NCBI GenBank assembly: GCA_900550815.1
Contig: URTW01000004.1
Span: forward strand, 1-24,863
DNA length: 24,863 nucleotides
DNA from: an uncultured Collinsella sp.
Lineage (GTDB): Bacteria > Actinomycetota > Coriobacteriia > Coriobacteriales > Coriobacteriaceae
Direction: 5' to 3'
Made by a program: the position numbers and the translations under genes. This document shows, in pieces, positions 7,586 through 15,184 of the stretch (the first letter of the stretch is position 1; every line of letters begins with the position of its first letter). The notes beneath the pieces are model-generated. The model saw only the letters and a program-made list of their open reading frames with translations. It had not been told where the DNA came from and did no database searches.

Positions 7586-8314
7586 CTACTCGCAGAGCGA
7601 AAGGGCGGCCTCGTCGGCAACGACAACGCAGTTGGTGTGCAGCTGCAGGATCGAAGCCGGGCACTCGGGCGTAACCGGACCATAGCACATGTCATGCACG
7701 GCCTGAGCCTTGGCCTCGCCGTTGGCGACGACCAGGATCATGCGGGCATACATGATGGTCTGGGTACCCATGGTGTAGGCCTGACGGGGAACATCGTCGA
7801 TGCTGTCGAACAGGCGGCTGTTGGCCTGAATGGTGCTCTCGGTGAGGTCGACGCAGTGCGTGCCCTTGGAGAAGTGGTCATCGGGCTCGTTGAAGCCGAT
7901 GTGACCGTTGTTGCCAATACCGAGCAGCTGCAGATCCGGGTAACCGGCCTCGGCGACGATCTTGTCGTACTCAGAGCAGGCAGCGGCAGCGTCGGGGTTG
8001 GAACCGTCGGGCACATGCGTGTTGTTCAGGTCGATGTTGATGTGATCGAAGAAGTTCTCACGCATGAAGTAGTGATAGCTCTGGGGATCGTCGTGCGAAA
8101 GGCCGCGATACTCGTCCAGGTTGTAGGTGCTGACCTCGGCAAAGTCGACGTCGCCCTTCTTGTACCAAGCAGCGAGCTGCTTGTAGGCACCGATCGGGGT
8201 GGAGCCGGTGGCAAGACCCAGCACACAGTCGGGCTTGAGGATAACCTGGGCCGAGATGATATTAGCGGCCTTGCGGCTCATATCCTCGTAGTCTTTAGCT
8301 TTAATGATCTTCAT
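7586..8314 (-). CDS. nagB: Glucosamine-6-phosphate deaminase NagB
   Basis: A cytosolic enzyme of 242 residues that converts glucosamine 6-phosphate to fructose 6-phosphate and ammonia, the entry of amino sugars into glycolysis. Visible motifs are GLATGSTPIGAYKQL (phosphate-binding loop, about residue 32), NLDEYRGL (catalytic Asp) and LLGIGNNGHIGFNEP (catalytic His). The length equals the short NagB form of Gram-positive bacteria, which lacks the allosteric C-terminal extension of the Escherichia coli enzyme. The start ATG (8312-8314) has AAAGGA upstream; longer upstream readings are not supported. It has its own terminator. Its neighbours upstream, a IIA-Glc protein and GlmM, suggest an amino-sugar theme. 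Confidence 0.96.
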   Translation of the reverse strand: MKIIKAKDYEDMSRKAANIISAQVILKPDCVLGLATGSTPIGAYKQLAAWYKKGDVDFAEVSTYNLDEYRGLSHDDPQSYHYFMRENFFDHINIDLNNTHVPDGSNPDAAAACSEYDKIVAEAGYPDLQLLGIGNNGHIGFNEPDDHFSKGTHCVDLTESTIQANSRLFDSIDDVPRQAYTMGTQTIMYARMILVVANGEAKAQAVHDMCYGPVTPECPASILQLHTNCVVVADEAALSLCE

Positions 8315-8585
8315 TACGCGTCCTTTCTCGTACAAGAGAGGCAAGGCTCCCTTACAAGCACTTGCCCGCGGCCCGCGTCGGCCGCAACCAACGTGTGCGG
8401 CCACCAGGGCGAGGTCGCGTAATGTATGTGTCTCGTGTCTAGCCGCGTCGAGGCCCCTGCCCGTCCACGGTGACCCAAAGCCTTTTAGCTTCGGACAAAT
8501 CCCATCTTGCCACTGAGGGCGTCCTCTTTCAAGGGCGCCCTCCGTAAACGTGTTTGAATTGTAGACTAATGGCCACGTGCACTTG
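8315..8585. other. Gap between the IIA gene and nagB, with a GC-rich hairpin
   Basis: This 271-base gap should hold the nagB promoter. The clearest structure is a hairpin at 8514-8543, in which GAGGGCGTCC and the following GGGCGCCCTC pair across a short loop. It has no T-run on either strand, so it is either a weak end signal for the IIA gene or an operator. No riboswitch is recognised. Confidence 0.4.
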
Positions 8586-9083
8586 CTAACGCTCGCGAGC
8601 AACGATGAGCTGGTCCATCTCTTCGACATGCACGCCAACGGAGCCCTTGATGCTCGAGAACTCAACGGAGTTGCATACCAAGATGGGAACCGTCACATCG
8701 TAGCCCTCGGCAGCAATTGCCTCGCGATCGAACTCAATGAGTACATCGCCCTTATGGACGATGTCACCCACTTGCGCATGTACGGTAAAGTGCTTGCCCT
8801 CGAGCTGAACAGTGTCCAAACCAACGTGGATGAGCACATCCAAGCCATCGACCGTGTTAAGCGCAACGGCGTGTCCCGTGGGAAAAATAGCCTCGACCTT
8901 GGCATCAGCCGGCGCGATCACGCGCGGTCCGGTGGGCTGAATCGCCACGCCCTGGCCCAAAAGGCCGGTAGCAAACGTCTGATCGTTTACCTCGGAGAGC
9001 GGAATGACGTCACCCGAGATGGGAGCATCCAACGTAAGGACTCGACCACGCATACCAAAAGACCTTAGGACTTTAGTGAACAT
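8586..9083 (-). CDS. crr: PTS glucose-type IIA protein (IIA-Glc/Crr-like), stand-alone
   Basis: A 165-residue single-domain protein. Residues 15-30 (RVLTLDAPISGDVIPLSE) and 52-70 (GPRVIAPADAKVEAIFPTG) are the IIA-Glc barrel. His71 (GHAVAL) and His86 (DVLIHVGLDT) match the two active-site histidines; His86 would accept phosphate from HPr. Only the IIA domain is present, with no IIB or IIC, so it must serve a separate permease and could also act as a regulator like E. coli Crr. ATG at 9081-9083 has GGGGGAGC upstream; an internal ATG at residue 11 is an alternative. It lies 71 bases after glmM on the same strand and 271 bases before nagB. Confidence 0.93.
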   Translation of the reverse strand: MFTKVLRSFGMRGRVLTLDAPISGDVIPLSEVNDQTFATGLLGQGVAIQPTGPRVIAPADAKVEAIFPTGHAVALNTVDGLDVLIHVGLDTVQLEGKHFTVHAQVGDIVHKGDVLIEFDREAIAAEGYDVTVPILVCNSVEFSSIKGSVGVHVEEMDQLIVARER

Positions 9084-9154
9084 GCTCCCCCTCGGACATA
9101 CCGATCAACCAAAATAACCTTAACAGTTTACCACTTGGCACCCGTTTTTGACCA

Positions 9155-10492
9155 TTAGGGAAGTTCGCGCTTGACAACCTCGACGATGTCGTCGACAACG
9201 CGCTGAGTCAGCTCGTGCGTCTCGGCCTCGGCCATCACGCGGACCAGCGGCTCGGTACCACTCGGGCGCACCAGAATGCGGCCGCGGCCGTCAAGCTCCT
9301 TCTCGGCAGCAGCAACGGCGTCCCAAATGGGCTGGCAATCGTCCAGACCAGCCTTGTTGTCGGAATGCACGTTGACGAGTACCTGCGGGTACTTCTTCAT
9401 GATGCCGGCAAGATCGGTGAGGGTGCGACCGGTGCGCTTGAGCACGGCCAGCAGCTGCAGAGCCGTCACCAGGCCGTCGCCGGTGGTATTGTGCTCCAGG
9501 AAGATGATGTGGCCGGACTGTTCGCCGCCGATGACGGCGCCGTCCGCGAGCATGCGCTCCAGAACGTAGCGGTCGCCCACGGCGGTCTGGACCATCTCGA
9601 AGCCCTGCTCCTTCATAGCGATGGAGAAGCCCAGATTGCACATGACGGTCGAGACGATCTCGGAGTTGGCGAGCTTGCCGCGAGCGGCGAGGTCAGAACC
9701 GCAGATAGCCAGGATGTAGTCACCGTCGATCTCATTGCCCTCGCTGTCCACAAAGAGCACGCGATCGGCGTCGCCGTCGTGGGCCAGACCGATGTCAGCA
9801 TGGGTGCGCAGCACGAGCTCGCGCAGGGGCTCGAGGTGCGTAGAGCCGCACTCGACATTGATGTCCGTGCCGCAATAATCGGTGTTGATGGCATGGACCG
9901 TGGCACCCAGGCGCTGCAGCGCGGCGGGCGTGGTCTGGCAGGAAGCGCCATGGCCGCAGTCGACAGCAACGACTAGGCCGTCGAGCCTCAGGCCATCAAG
10001 CGTATCGATGGCGTGGTCGACATATGCCTTGCGGGCGTCCTTCATCTTGATAATGTGGCCCACGCCGGCACCGGTCGGCAGCGAGTCGGCAGCCATGGCT
10101 TCCTCGGACTTGACCCAGGCGCTGATCTCTTCCTCGACAGCATCGGGAAGCTTCATGCCCTTGCGGCTAAAGAACTTGAGGCCGTTGAACTCCGGCGGAT
10201 TATGCGATGCAGAGATGACGATGCCGCCGTCGAGCTCGTTCTGAACGGTGAGCAGCGCCACGGCGGGCGTGGGGATAACGCCGCAGCAGTGCGGACGGCC
10301 GCCCTCGGCCATAATGCCGGCGGTCAGAGCGCTCTCGAGCATGGTGCCCGAAAGGCGCGTGTCACGGCCGATGCAGATATCCGGACCAAGGAACTTGGTC
10401 GCCGCGCGGCCCAGGCGAAACGCGAGATCGCACGAGAGGTCGGCATTGGCGACGCCACGGACGCCATCGGTACCGAAGATGTTCTGGGGCAT
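9155..10492 (-). CDS. glmM: Phosphoglucosamine mutase GlmM
   Basis: A 445-residue alpha-D-phosphohexomutase that converts glucosamine 6-phosphate to glucosamine 1-phosphate for UDP-GlcNAc and peptidoglycan synthesis. The N-terminus MPQNIFGTDGVRGVAN is typical. The active-site phosphoserine is Ser96 in ISASHNPPEFNG. The Mg-binding loop is HDGDADRVLFVD, near residue 240. The sugar-specificity loop GGEQSGHIIF and the C-terminal phosphate-binding RPSGTEPLVRVMAEA are intact. The start ATG at 10490-10492 has GGAAGGAG seven bases upstream. It follows rplM-rpsI, a known actinobacterial order, but a strong terminator stands between rpsI and glmM, so it probably has its own promoter or depends on readthrough. 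Confidence 0.97.
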   Translation of the reverse strand: MPQNIFGTDGVRGVANADLSCDLAFRLGRAATKFLGPDICIGRDTRLSGTMLESALTAGIMAEGGRPHCCGVIPTPAVALLTVQNELDGGIVISASHNPPEFNGLKFFSRKGMKLPDAVEEEISAWVKSEEAMAADSLPTGAGVGHIIKMKDARKAYVDHAIDTLDGLRLDGLVVAVDCGHGASCQTTPAALQRLGATVHAINTDYCGTDINVECGSTHLEPLRELVLRTHADIGLAHDGDADRVLFVDSEGNEIDGDYILAICGSDLAARGKLANSEIVSTVMCNLGFSIAMKEQGFEMVQTAVGDRYVLERMLADGAVIGGEQSGHIIFLEHNTTGDGLVTALQLLAVLKRTGRTLTDLAGIMKKYPQVLVNVHSDNKAGLDDCQPIWDAVAAAEKELDGRGRILVRPSGTEPLVRVMAEAETHELTQRVVDDIVEVVKRELP

Positions 10493-10540
10493 AGGATCGC
10501 TCCTTCCCTAGCAGGCGATATGCAACCGCCCACCCTAGTC

Positions 10541-10586
10541 GAAAAAGAAAAGCGGGACCCGCCGAGGAATCGGCAGGCCCCGCTTG
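10541..10586 (-). terminator. Rho-independent terminator of the rplM-rpsI operon
   Basis: On the minus strand, AAGCGGGGCCTGCCGA pairs almost fully with TCGGCGGGTCCCGCTT across a TTCC loop, followed by TTCTTTTTC. It lies about 30 bases after the rpsI stop, before glmM. Confidence 0.92.
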
Positions 10587-10615
10587 TACATTGTATCTCG
10601 AAAGGAGATAAAACC

Positions 10616-11011
<396 letters not shown>

Positions 11012-11013
11012 CT

Positions 11014-11457
11014 TTAAGCCTCCAGCTCAATCTTCGTGGGGTTCTGGGCAGCATGCGGATGCTCGGTGCCAGCGTAGACCTTAAGCTTGGTCATCTGGGC
11101 ACGGCCGAGGGTGGTCTTGGGCAGCATACCGCGAACGGCGCGCTCGATGACCTTCTCCGGGTGCTTCTCCATAGCCTGGCGGAAGCTCTCAGCCTTGAGG
11201 CCGCCGTTGTAGCCGCTGTGGCGATAATAGGTCTTCGTGTCGGCCTTGTTACCGGTAAGCTGGACCTTATCGGCGTTGATGACGACAACGAAGTCGCCGC
11301 AGTCGCTGTTGGGCGTGAACTGGGGCTTGTTCTTACCGCGCAGGATCATTGCGATCTGGGTGGCAAGACGGCCCAGGACAGCACCATCGGCGTCGACGAG
11401 AACCCAGTTGCGCTGGACCTCGCCCTGCTTGGCGTAGTGAGTCGATTTCGAAATCAC
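11014..11457 (-). CDS. rplM: 50S ribosomal protein L13
   Basis: A 147-residue protein with L13 motifs: [60 protein letters not shown] and [12 protein letters not shown]. It is an early-assembly protein of the large subunit. The start is GTG (11455-11457), preceded five bases upstream by GGAGGAG; no ATG in a sensible place competes. It is first in the operon with rpsI, behind a clear promoter at 11524-11551. Confidence 0.98.
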   Translation of the reverse strand: MISKSTHYAKQGEVQRNWVLVDADGAVLGRLATQIAMILRGKNKPQFTPNSDCGDFVVVINADKVQLTGNKADTKTYYRHSGYNGGLKAESFRQAMEKHPEKVIERAVRGMLPKTTLGRAQMTKLKVYAGTEHPHAAQNPTKIELEA

Positions 11458-11523
11458 TTAGACTCCTCCATGTACAGTACGTGTTGTTACAGAGATTCAC
11501 GGGGCTCTGCAAGTAACCCGTCC

Positions 11524-11551
11524 ATATTACCCCGCTCGCCGTACGAGTCAA
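11524..11551 (-). promoter_or_regulatory. Sigma-70-type promoter of rplM-rpsI
   Basis: On the minus strand TTGACT (11546-11551) and TAATAT (11524-11529) are separated by 16 bases, each one base or less from consensus. The start site would fall near 11516, giving a leader of about 60 bases before the rplM GTG. Confidence 0.75.
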
Positions 11552-11650
11552 CAGGTATTTTGGCTCCGACCAGAGTTTCTGCACATGTCATCCACGAGCC
11601 GTGATTTTCCAGCTCTTTAGCTGTTGTCATCTTTTGAGGGTTCGCCGTCG

Positions 11651-12529
11651 CTAGCGTTCAACGAACTCTTGGATTTCCGCGAGCAGGCGCTTTGCCGCCT
11701 GACGGCCCTGGATATACAGGTCGAGGAGCTTTGCCGAATCGTGCTCAACGTGGCCGACCTCGACCGGCTTTTGCGGAGCAACGACCAACGCGCGGCCCTC
11801 GCGCTCATACTTCCACAGGTGCATGCGCTGGATGTTGTAGCGGTCGTGGCGCGTCTCGATTCCCTCGAGCAGATAGGGGTAGTCGGCATAACGCGCACGC
11901 GCGGCAGGCATAAACTCGTAGGGCTTTTTCTCGTACGAGCGGTCCTGCGTGACAATGACGACCGCGCGATCGAAGCCCGCCTCCTCCAGCACATGCTCGA
12001 TGGGGATCGAATCGGCTACGCCACCGTCGACGTATTTGTGCCCGTCAATCTCGACCGGCGGCGTCACCAGCGGCAGCGAGGTCGAGGCGCGCACGGCGTC
12101 GAGGTCGAGCACGGCGCTTTTGACCGGGAGGTACGTGGCGGTTCCAAAGAGCATGTCCGTCGCGACGGCGTACATCTCGATGGGGCTCGCGTCGAACGTC
12201 TCGTTGTCAAAGGGATCCAGGCGGTCCTGGACATCGTTGAAGATAAAGTCGTAACCCACAATAGAGCCCGTGGACGCAAACGATGCGGCGCCCATGAAGC
12301 GGCTGTCGTTGCAGAAAGCCAGGTTGATGCGGTTGGCACGGCCGATCTGGTGCGACTTGTAGTTCACGCCGTTGAGGGCGCCGGCCGATACACCGTAGAC
12401 AGCCGGAATCTCGACGCCAGCCTCCATGAGAACGTCGAGCACGCCCGCGGTAAACTGCCCGCGAAAACTACCGCCCTCCAGGACGAGCGCGACCTTGCCG
12501 GCGTTCTTTGCCTTATCTTCTGCAGTCAT
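11651..12529 (-). CDS. Patatin-like phospholipase (RssA/YjjU-type)
   Basis: A 292-residue cytosolic hydrolase. The oxyanion-hole loop is LEGGSFRGQF (residues 17-26), the nucleophile elbow GVSAG places the serine at residue 48, and the catalytic aspartate is D168 in VDGGVADSIP. Together these give the Ser-Asp dyad of bacterial patatins, which cleave acyl esters of lipids; the exact substrate is not readable. No signal peptide is seen. ATG at 12527-12529 has AGGAGG five bases upstream. It is alone, 190 bases beyond rplM and bordered upstream by a repeat-rich gap. Patatins of this type appear in many gut bacteria as single genes, and nothing here suggests a CBASS or other defence operon. Confidence 0.93.
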   Translation of the reverse strand: MTAEDKAKNAGKVALVLEGGSFRGQFTAGVLDVLMEAGVEIPAVYGVSAGALNGVNYKSHQIGRANRINLAFCNDSRFMGAASFASTGSIVGYDFIFNDVQDRLDPFDNETFDASPIEMYAVATDMLFGTATYLPVKSAVLDLDAVRASTSLPLVTPPVEIDGHKYVDGGVADSIPIEHVLEEAGFDRAVVIVTQDRSYEKKPYEFMPAARARYADYPYLLEGIETRHDRYNIQRMHLWKYEREGRALVVAPQKPVEVGHVEHDSAKLLDLYIQGRQAAKRLLAEIQEFVER

Positions 12530-12616
12530 ATTGACCTCCTGCGATTGCGTTTTGGCTTTCTTCTACCCAGTTTTGGGATGGCGAGAGCGCAGGTTTTTCG
12601 AGGCGGCAGGTGAAGC

Positions 12617-12766
12617 GGAAAGTGTGTCCCAGTTTGAGGCGAGATTCCGGGATGCGCTTTCCACTTGACGTGTCATCCGGAAACTACGTCCCAGTCTGAG
12701 GCGGGATTCCGGGATGGGCTTTCCGCCTGGGCTGCCATTGGGAAAGCGCGTCCCGGTCTGCGTTGC
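12617..12766. repeat. 62-bp tandem repeat, about 2.4 copies, each able to form a hairpin
   Basis: Units start at 12617, 12679 and 12741, an exact 62-base period. Each opens with GGAAA followed a few bases later by GTCCC, then GAGGCGRGATTCCGGGAT and SGCTTTCC. Because GGAAA...GTCCC is complementary to GGGAT...TTTCC, each unit folds on itself. The third unit is cut after about 25 bases. It lies between the patatin gene and ssrA. Confidence 0.85.
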
Positions 12767-12770
12767 CAAG

Positions 12771-12822
12771 GCGTTTTCTTAACGCCCGCGCCCTGCACTG
12801 AGTTCGATTCTCCGCGGTGCGG
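12771..12822. repeat. 52-bp direct repeat, copy 1, containing tmRNA T-arm sequence
   Basis: It pairs with the copy at 12983-13034, 212 bases away, with only a few differences. It contains GAGTTCGATTCTCCGCGG at 12800-12817. Its first 17 bases are identical to the T-arm and 3' end of the nearby tmRNA gene but lie on the opposite strand. Confidence 0.8.
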
Positions 12823-12908
12823 GAGGGGATCCGTTGATGCGGCGCATGGCCGGCTGAGATTCGATAAACATCGCATCCGTTTTGAGTCGAAGTTTTCGCG
12901 GAGAATCC

Positions 12909-12931
12909 GCGTATTTGCTTCGCAAATACGC
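12909..12931. repeat. Perfect 10-bp hairpin within the repeat-rich gap
   Basis: GCGTATTTGC and GCAAATACGC are exact complements around a TTC loop. No T-run follows. It lies between the two copies of the 52-bp repeat and just after another short ssrA-like word, CGCGGAGAATC. Confidence 0.7.
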
Positions 12932-12982
12932 ACCGGCTTCGGCCGCCTACCGGCGTCCTCGCCCGCTCGCTACAAACGCTTC

Positions 12983-13034
12983 GCGTTTGCTTAACGCTCG
13001 CGCCCTGCATAGAGTTCGATTCTCCGCGGTACGG
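12983..13034. repeat. 52-bp direct repeat, copy 2, containing tmRNA T-arm sequence
   Basis: Second copy of the repeat at 12771-12822. It carries the same T-arm word about 60 bases from the true ssrA 3' end and in inverted orientation to it. The words GAGTTCGATTCTCCGCG and the tmRNA strand CGCGGAGAATCGAACTC thus form an inverted repeat across the ssrA terminator. Confidence 0.8.
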
Positions 13035-13043
13035 ACTAGAAAT

Positions 13044-13077
13044 AAAAAGGCAGGTAGATATAAATATCTACCTGCCT
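13044..13077 (-). terminator. Rho-independent terminator of ssrA
   Basis: On the minus strand AGGCAGGTAGATA pairs perfectly with TATCTACCTGCCT across a four-base loop, then TTTTTA. It begins nine bases after the CCA end of the tmRNA. Confidence 0.93.
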
Positions 13078-13085
13078 GTTACGTA

Positions 13086-13449
13086 TGGTGGAGGCGCGGA
13101 GAATCGAACTCCGGTCCACGAAAGCCCCCTGATTGGCATCTCCAAGCTCAGTCGCTGGTTTAGTCTCGGACGCTTTGCGCGCAGCGACACGCTCGCGGCG
13201 TCCTAACCGGTTCGGTCTTAGCCTGCGCCATACCGATTACGTGCGCAGGAGCATTCCCCTAACATGACGTCGCGCCGGTGTCGGGGAAATCACCGGGTTG
13301 ACGCGCCGCTATAAACTAAGCAGCGAGAGCCATAGGCTCAAAAGAAGAGTTGTTGTCAATTCAATTTGACGGTACCCCTGTTTAACGAGGCGAGGAGACC
13401 TCGGCTTGCTTCCTCTCTCAGAGCTATCGTGTCGAAACCAGTCGCCCCC
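13086..13449 (-). ncRNA. ssrA: Transfer-messenger RNA (tmRNA)
   Basis: The RNA starts GGGGGCGACTGGTTTCGACA and ends GGAGTTCGATTCTCCGC followed by GCCTCCACCA, so the tRNA-like acceptor and T-arm close and CCA is encoded. The total is 364 bases in one piece. The tag frame ends ...EPMALAA and then TAG (13316-13318); reading back gives DNNSSFEPMALAA, with the resume codon probably GAC at 13355-13357 because a TGA lies two codons further back. tmRNA with SmpB rescues stalled ribosomes and marks the product for proteolysis through the C-terminal ALAA. GC-rich pseudoknot arms follow the tag. A strong terminator lies downstream. Confidence 0.97.
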
Positions 13450-13686
13450 GAATGTCGGGAAAGTCTGGATGGCATTGGGCACGAGCGCCCAACACCCGTC
13501 GACTTTTCAAGGAACATACGGGGCGAGCCCCGCTTGTGGAGTGTTATCTTACCACGTTCTGAAAGCGGACAGCTGTTCTATGCACGAGCTGTGAAGACCC
13601 CAATGTGCGCCGCACTTCGCACTTTTGCTACCGATCGCGTAACGTATATTTTCGCCAAGCAAAATTGACCCGTCGAAAGGACCGTT

Positions 13687-14121
13687 ATGGATACCAAGCA
13701 GCAGCTCGTCAATGCCCTCGCAGGCCTGGGCTCAACCATTACCGAAGCTATGGATGTCATCGAGGGCTTTGTCCCCTGCGGACATCCCGCCCTCACAGTA
13801 TCGAACGCACTCGTCGCGCTGGACGCCGACGATGATGCAGCTCTCGCCCAGCAGCTTGAGACCGTCGAGGGCTTTATCGACCACGTGAGTGAGAACCGCG
13901 GCGTGTCCGCCTACCACAGCATCGAGGTCGAGGTCGCGGGCCCCAAAGCCGATCTGCTCGCAGCAATCCGCGAGGTAGGCGCCCTTATGCAGACCGCAGG
14001 CGTCAAGAACACCCAGGTCAACGAGTGGGTCTACCGCAGCCTGGCAGCACTCGACAGCTCCGACGAAAAGGCAGCCGAGCAGCTCGCAGAAAGTCCCGCC
14101 ATCAAGGCCGAGCTTTTGTAA
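13687..14121 (+). CDS. Hypothetical acidic protein, 144 residues
   Basis: No family is recognised. The protein is soluble, acidic and largely helical by eye, with many Ala, Glu and Asp residues. A possible two-part pattern is seen: EAMDVIEGFVPCGHPA near residues 20-35, a repeated VEGFI word near 60, and a beta-like SIEVEVAGPKADLL in the middle. There is no signal peptide or membrane segment. AAAGGA lies nine bases before ATG 13687 and the codon usage matches the neighbouring core genes, so it is likely real. It is divergent from ssrA and convergent with the PIN toxin gene, and a GC-rich hairpin follows its stop. Confidence 0.8.
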   Translation: MDTKQQLVNALAGLGSTITEAMDVIEGFVPCGHPALTVSNALVALDADDDAALAQQLETVEGFIDHVSENRGVSAYHSIEVEVAGPKADLLAAIREVGALMQTAGVKNTQVNEWVYRSLAALDSSDEKAAEQLAESPAIKAELL

Positions 14122-14130
14122 ATAGCAGAC

Positions 14131-14167
14131 GCGGGCCCCTTGGCGCATCGTCGTCCAAGAGGCCCGC
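14131..14167. terminator. GC-rich hairpin between convergent genes (possible bidirectional terminator)
   Basis: GCGGGCC (14131-14137) pairs with GGCCCGC (14161-14167), and CTTGG pairs with CCAAG inside. It begins nine bases after the stop of the 144-residue gene and ends 12 bases before the end of the PIN gene. There is no T-run, so strength is uncertain. Confidence 0.4.
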
Positions 14168-14179
14168 AAACAGTTCGCG

Positions 14180-14695
14180 TCAACCGATAGCCGCGCCACC
14201 ACGTTCGGCCAAAGCCAGAATCGGCATCATTTGGCGCGGGGTCTTTGCTGCAAGATCGGCATGTTCGAGCAGCTTGCGATCGTTAGTTACCAAGTAATCG
14301 ACCTGTGCGCGCTTGCACGCGGCGAGCACCAAATTGTCCTCGTAATCGCGATGAAGCGCTAAGTATTTGTCGGCCAGCCAAAGGTCCGACGCATCTGCAC
14401 CCACGGCCGTGGCGTTTTCGGTCATGTTCCGCACAAACGCCAGCGCCGCATCCCCAATTGCACGGGCAGATGCCTCGTCGAGCGCTCCCCCGCTGGCAAG
14501 AACTCTACGCTTCAGCTCGTGTTGGACAACGTACAGCACGTCCTTGGCGATATGCACCGGAAAGAACAGCAACGCCCCCGTCTCCGTCGCCCGCCCAATA
14601 AACGCACGCGCGGCAAGCGACTCGGCATGGTCGGCGCAAAACGAATCGACCCATACGTTAGCGTCCACCATGATCTTGAGAGGCGCTCCACTCAC
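14180..14695 (-). CDS. PIN-domain protein, VapC-like toxin
   Basis: A 171-residue PIN-domain RNase candidate. The N-terminus IMVDANVWVDSF gives the first acidic residue of the metal site. Later acidic residues sit in RDYEDNLVLAACK (YEDN motif, the classic PIN third strand) and VTNDRKLLEHA (TND motif). PIN toxins cut tRNA, rRNA or mRNA using Mg or Mn ions. The start is GTG at 14693-14695, overlapping the antitoxin stop as GTGA; an ATG eight codons in (14669-14671) is the alternative. The overlap with an upstream RelB/DinJ-like gene indicates a type II toxin-antitoxin operon. At about 170 residues it is longer than the usual 130-140 residue VapC. Confidence 0.85.
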   Translation of the reverse strand: MSGAPLKIMVDANVWVDSFCADHAESLAARAFIGRATETGALLFFPVHIAKDVLYVVQHELKRRVLASGGALDEASARAIGDAALAFVRNMTENATAVGADASDLWLADKYLALHRDYEDNLVLAACKRAQVDYLVTNDRKLLEHADLAAKTPRQMMPILALAERGGAAIG

Positions 14696-15045
14696 TGGAT
14701 CATCCCCTTTTGGCGATAATGCTCATCCATGGCGTCGGAATAGATTGTGTCCCAACCGCGATCGTCGGATACGGGCGACGCAGCGATGCCCAAATCTGCA
14801 TAAAGCCGGTCTGCCGCTGCCCACGACGCGGCGAACGGCGTATCGGGCGCGACGGTCTGCTGCCGGTCGTCGACGGCCGCAAGCACTTCCTCGCACTGCC
14901 CGTAACCCAGCGCGACCTTTGCCACCACCTTTTTGATGAGCTCGGGCAGTGACCCGCCCGAAAGCCGTAGCACCTCCTCGGCACGGTTCTTGACCTGGCG
15001 ATCTACGCGAACGTTCACCTGCGCCATGCCGCCAACGATAGCCAT
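14692..15045 (-). CDS. Antitoxin, RelB/DinJ-like ribbon-helix-helix
   Basis: A 117-residue protein from the chosen start. The N-terminal part MAQVNVRVDRQVKNRAEEVL fits a ribbon-helix-helix of RelB/DinJ type: one beta strand that pairs in the dimer, then helix. The C-terminal half, acidic and rich in Asp and Ala, would wrap the toxin. ATG at 15043-15045 was chosen because a GGTGAGG stretch precedes it; ATG at 15025-15027 (MAQVNV) also fits the domain border. Its stop overlaps the toxin start, and a double palindrome at 15067-15084 just upstream fits autoregulation. The pairing of a RelB-like antitoxin with a PIN toxin is an inference from context. Confidence 0.8.
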   Translation of the reverse strand: MAIVGGMAQVNVRVDRQVKNRAEEVLRLSGGSLPELIKKVVAKVALGYGQCEEVLAAVDDRQQTVAPDTPFAASWAAADRLYADLGIAASPVSDDRGWDTIYSDAMDEHYRQKGMIQ

Positions 15046-15066
15046 CTCAACCTCACCTTCAGCATT

Positions 15067-15084
15067 TGCTAGCAGTGCTAGCAC
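15067..15084 (-). promoter_or_regulatory. Putative operator of the toxin-antitoxin operon
   Basis: Two copies of the palindrome TGCTAGCA lie at 15067-15074 and 15076-15083, separated by one base, 22 bases before the antitoxin start. Paired palindromes of this sort are typical binding sites for ribbon-helix-helix antitoxin dimers. Confidence 0.6.
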
Positions 15085-15112
15085 AAGCATATATCCGAGC
15101 TAACATCTCGTC

Positions 15113-15165
15113 AAACAAAAGAAGGCCTGCACCCTGGCGGCTGCGGTGCCACCCGAATGCAGGCC
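15113..15165 (-). terminator. Rho-independent terminator of the P-type ATPase operon
   Basis: On the minus strand GGCCTGCA (15158-15165) pairs with TGCAGGCC (15124-15131), with a further GC-rich helix inside, followed by TTCTTTTGTTTG. It lies about 20 bases after the ATPase stop codon. Confidence 0.85.
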
Positions 15166-15184
15166 ATATACTCAATCGAAAACG

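Noticed and set aside
7449..7685. Small 78-codon plus-strand gene before nagB
   Set aside because: It runs through the nagB terminator into the antisense of nagB and has no ribosome binding site.
8315..8665. N-terminal extension of NagB to 8665
   Set aside because: NagB begins at MKIIKAKDYE, with AAAGGA upstream. The extension overlaps the IIA gene and resembles nothing.
11651..12529. Patatin as a CBASS (CapV) effector
   Set aside because: There is no cyclase, Cap2/Cap3 or HORMA/TRIP13 gene beside it. It stands alone between rplM and intergenic repeats.
12617..12766. CRISPR array
   Set aside because: The 62-base period is continuous with no unique spacers, there are fewer than three units and no cas genes.
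12530..13450. Prophage or genomic island at ssrA
   Set aside because: T-arm fragments are present, but no integrase, phage or mobility gene is in the window, so only scars can be claimed.
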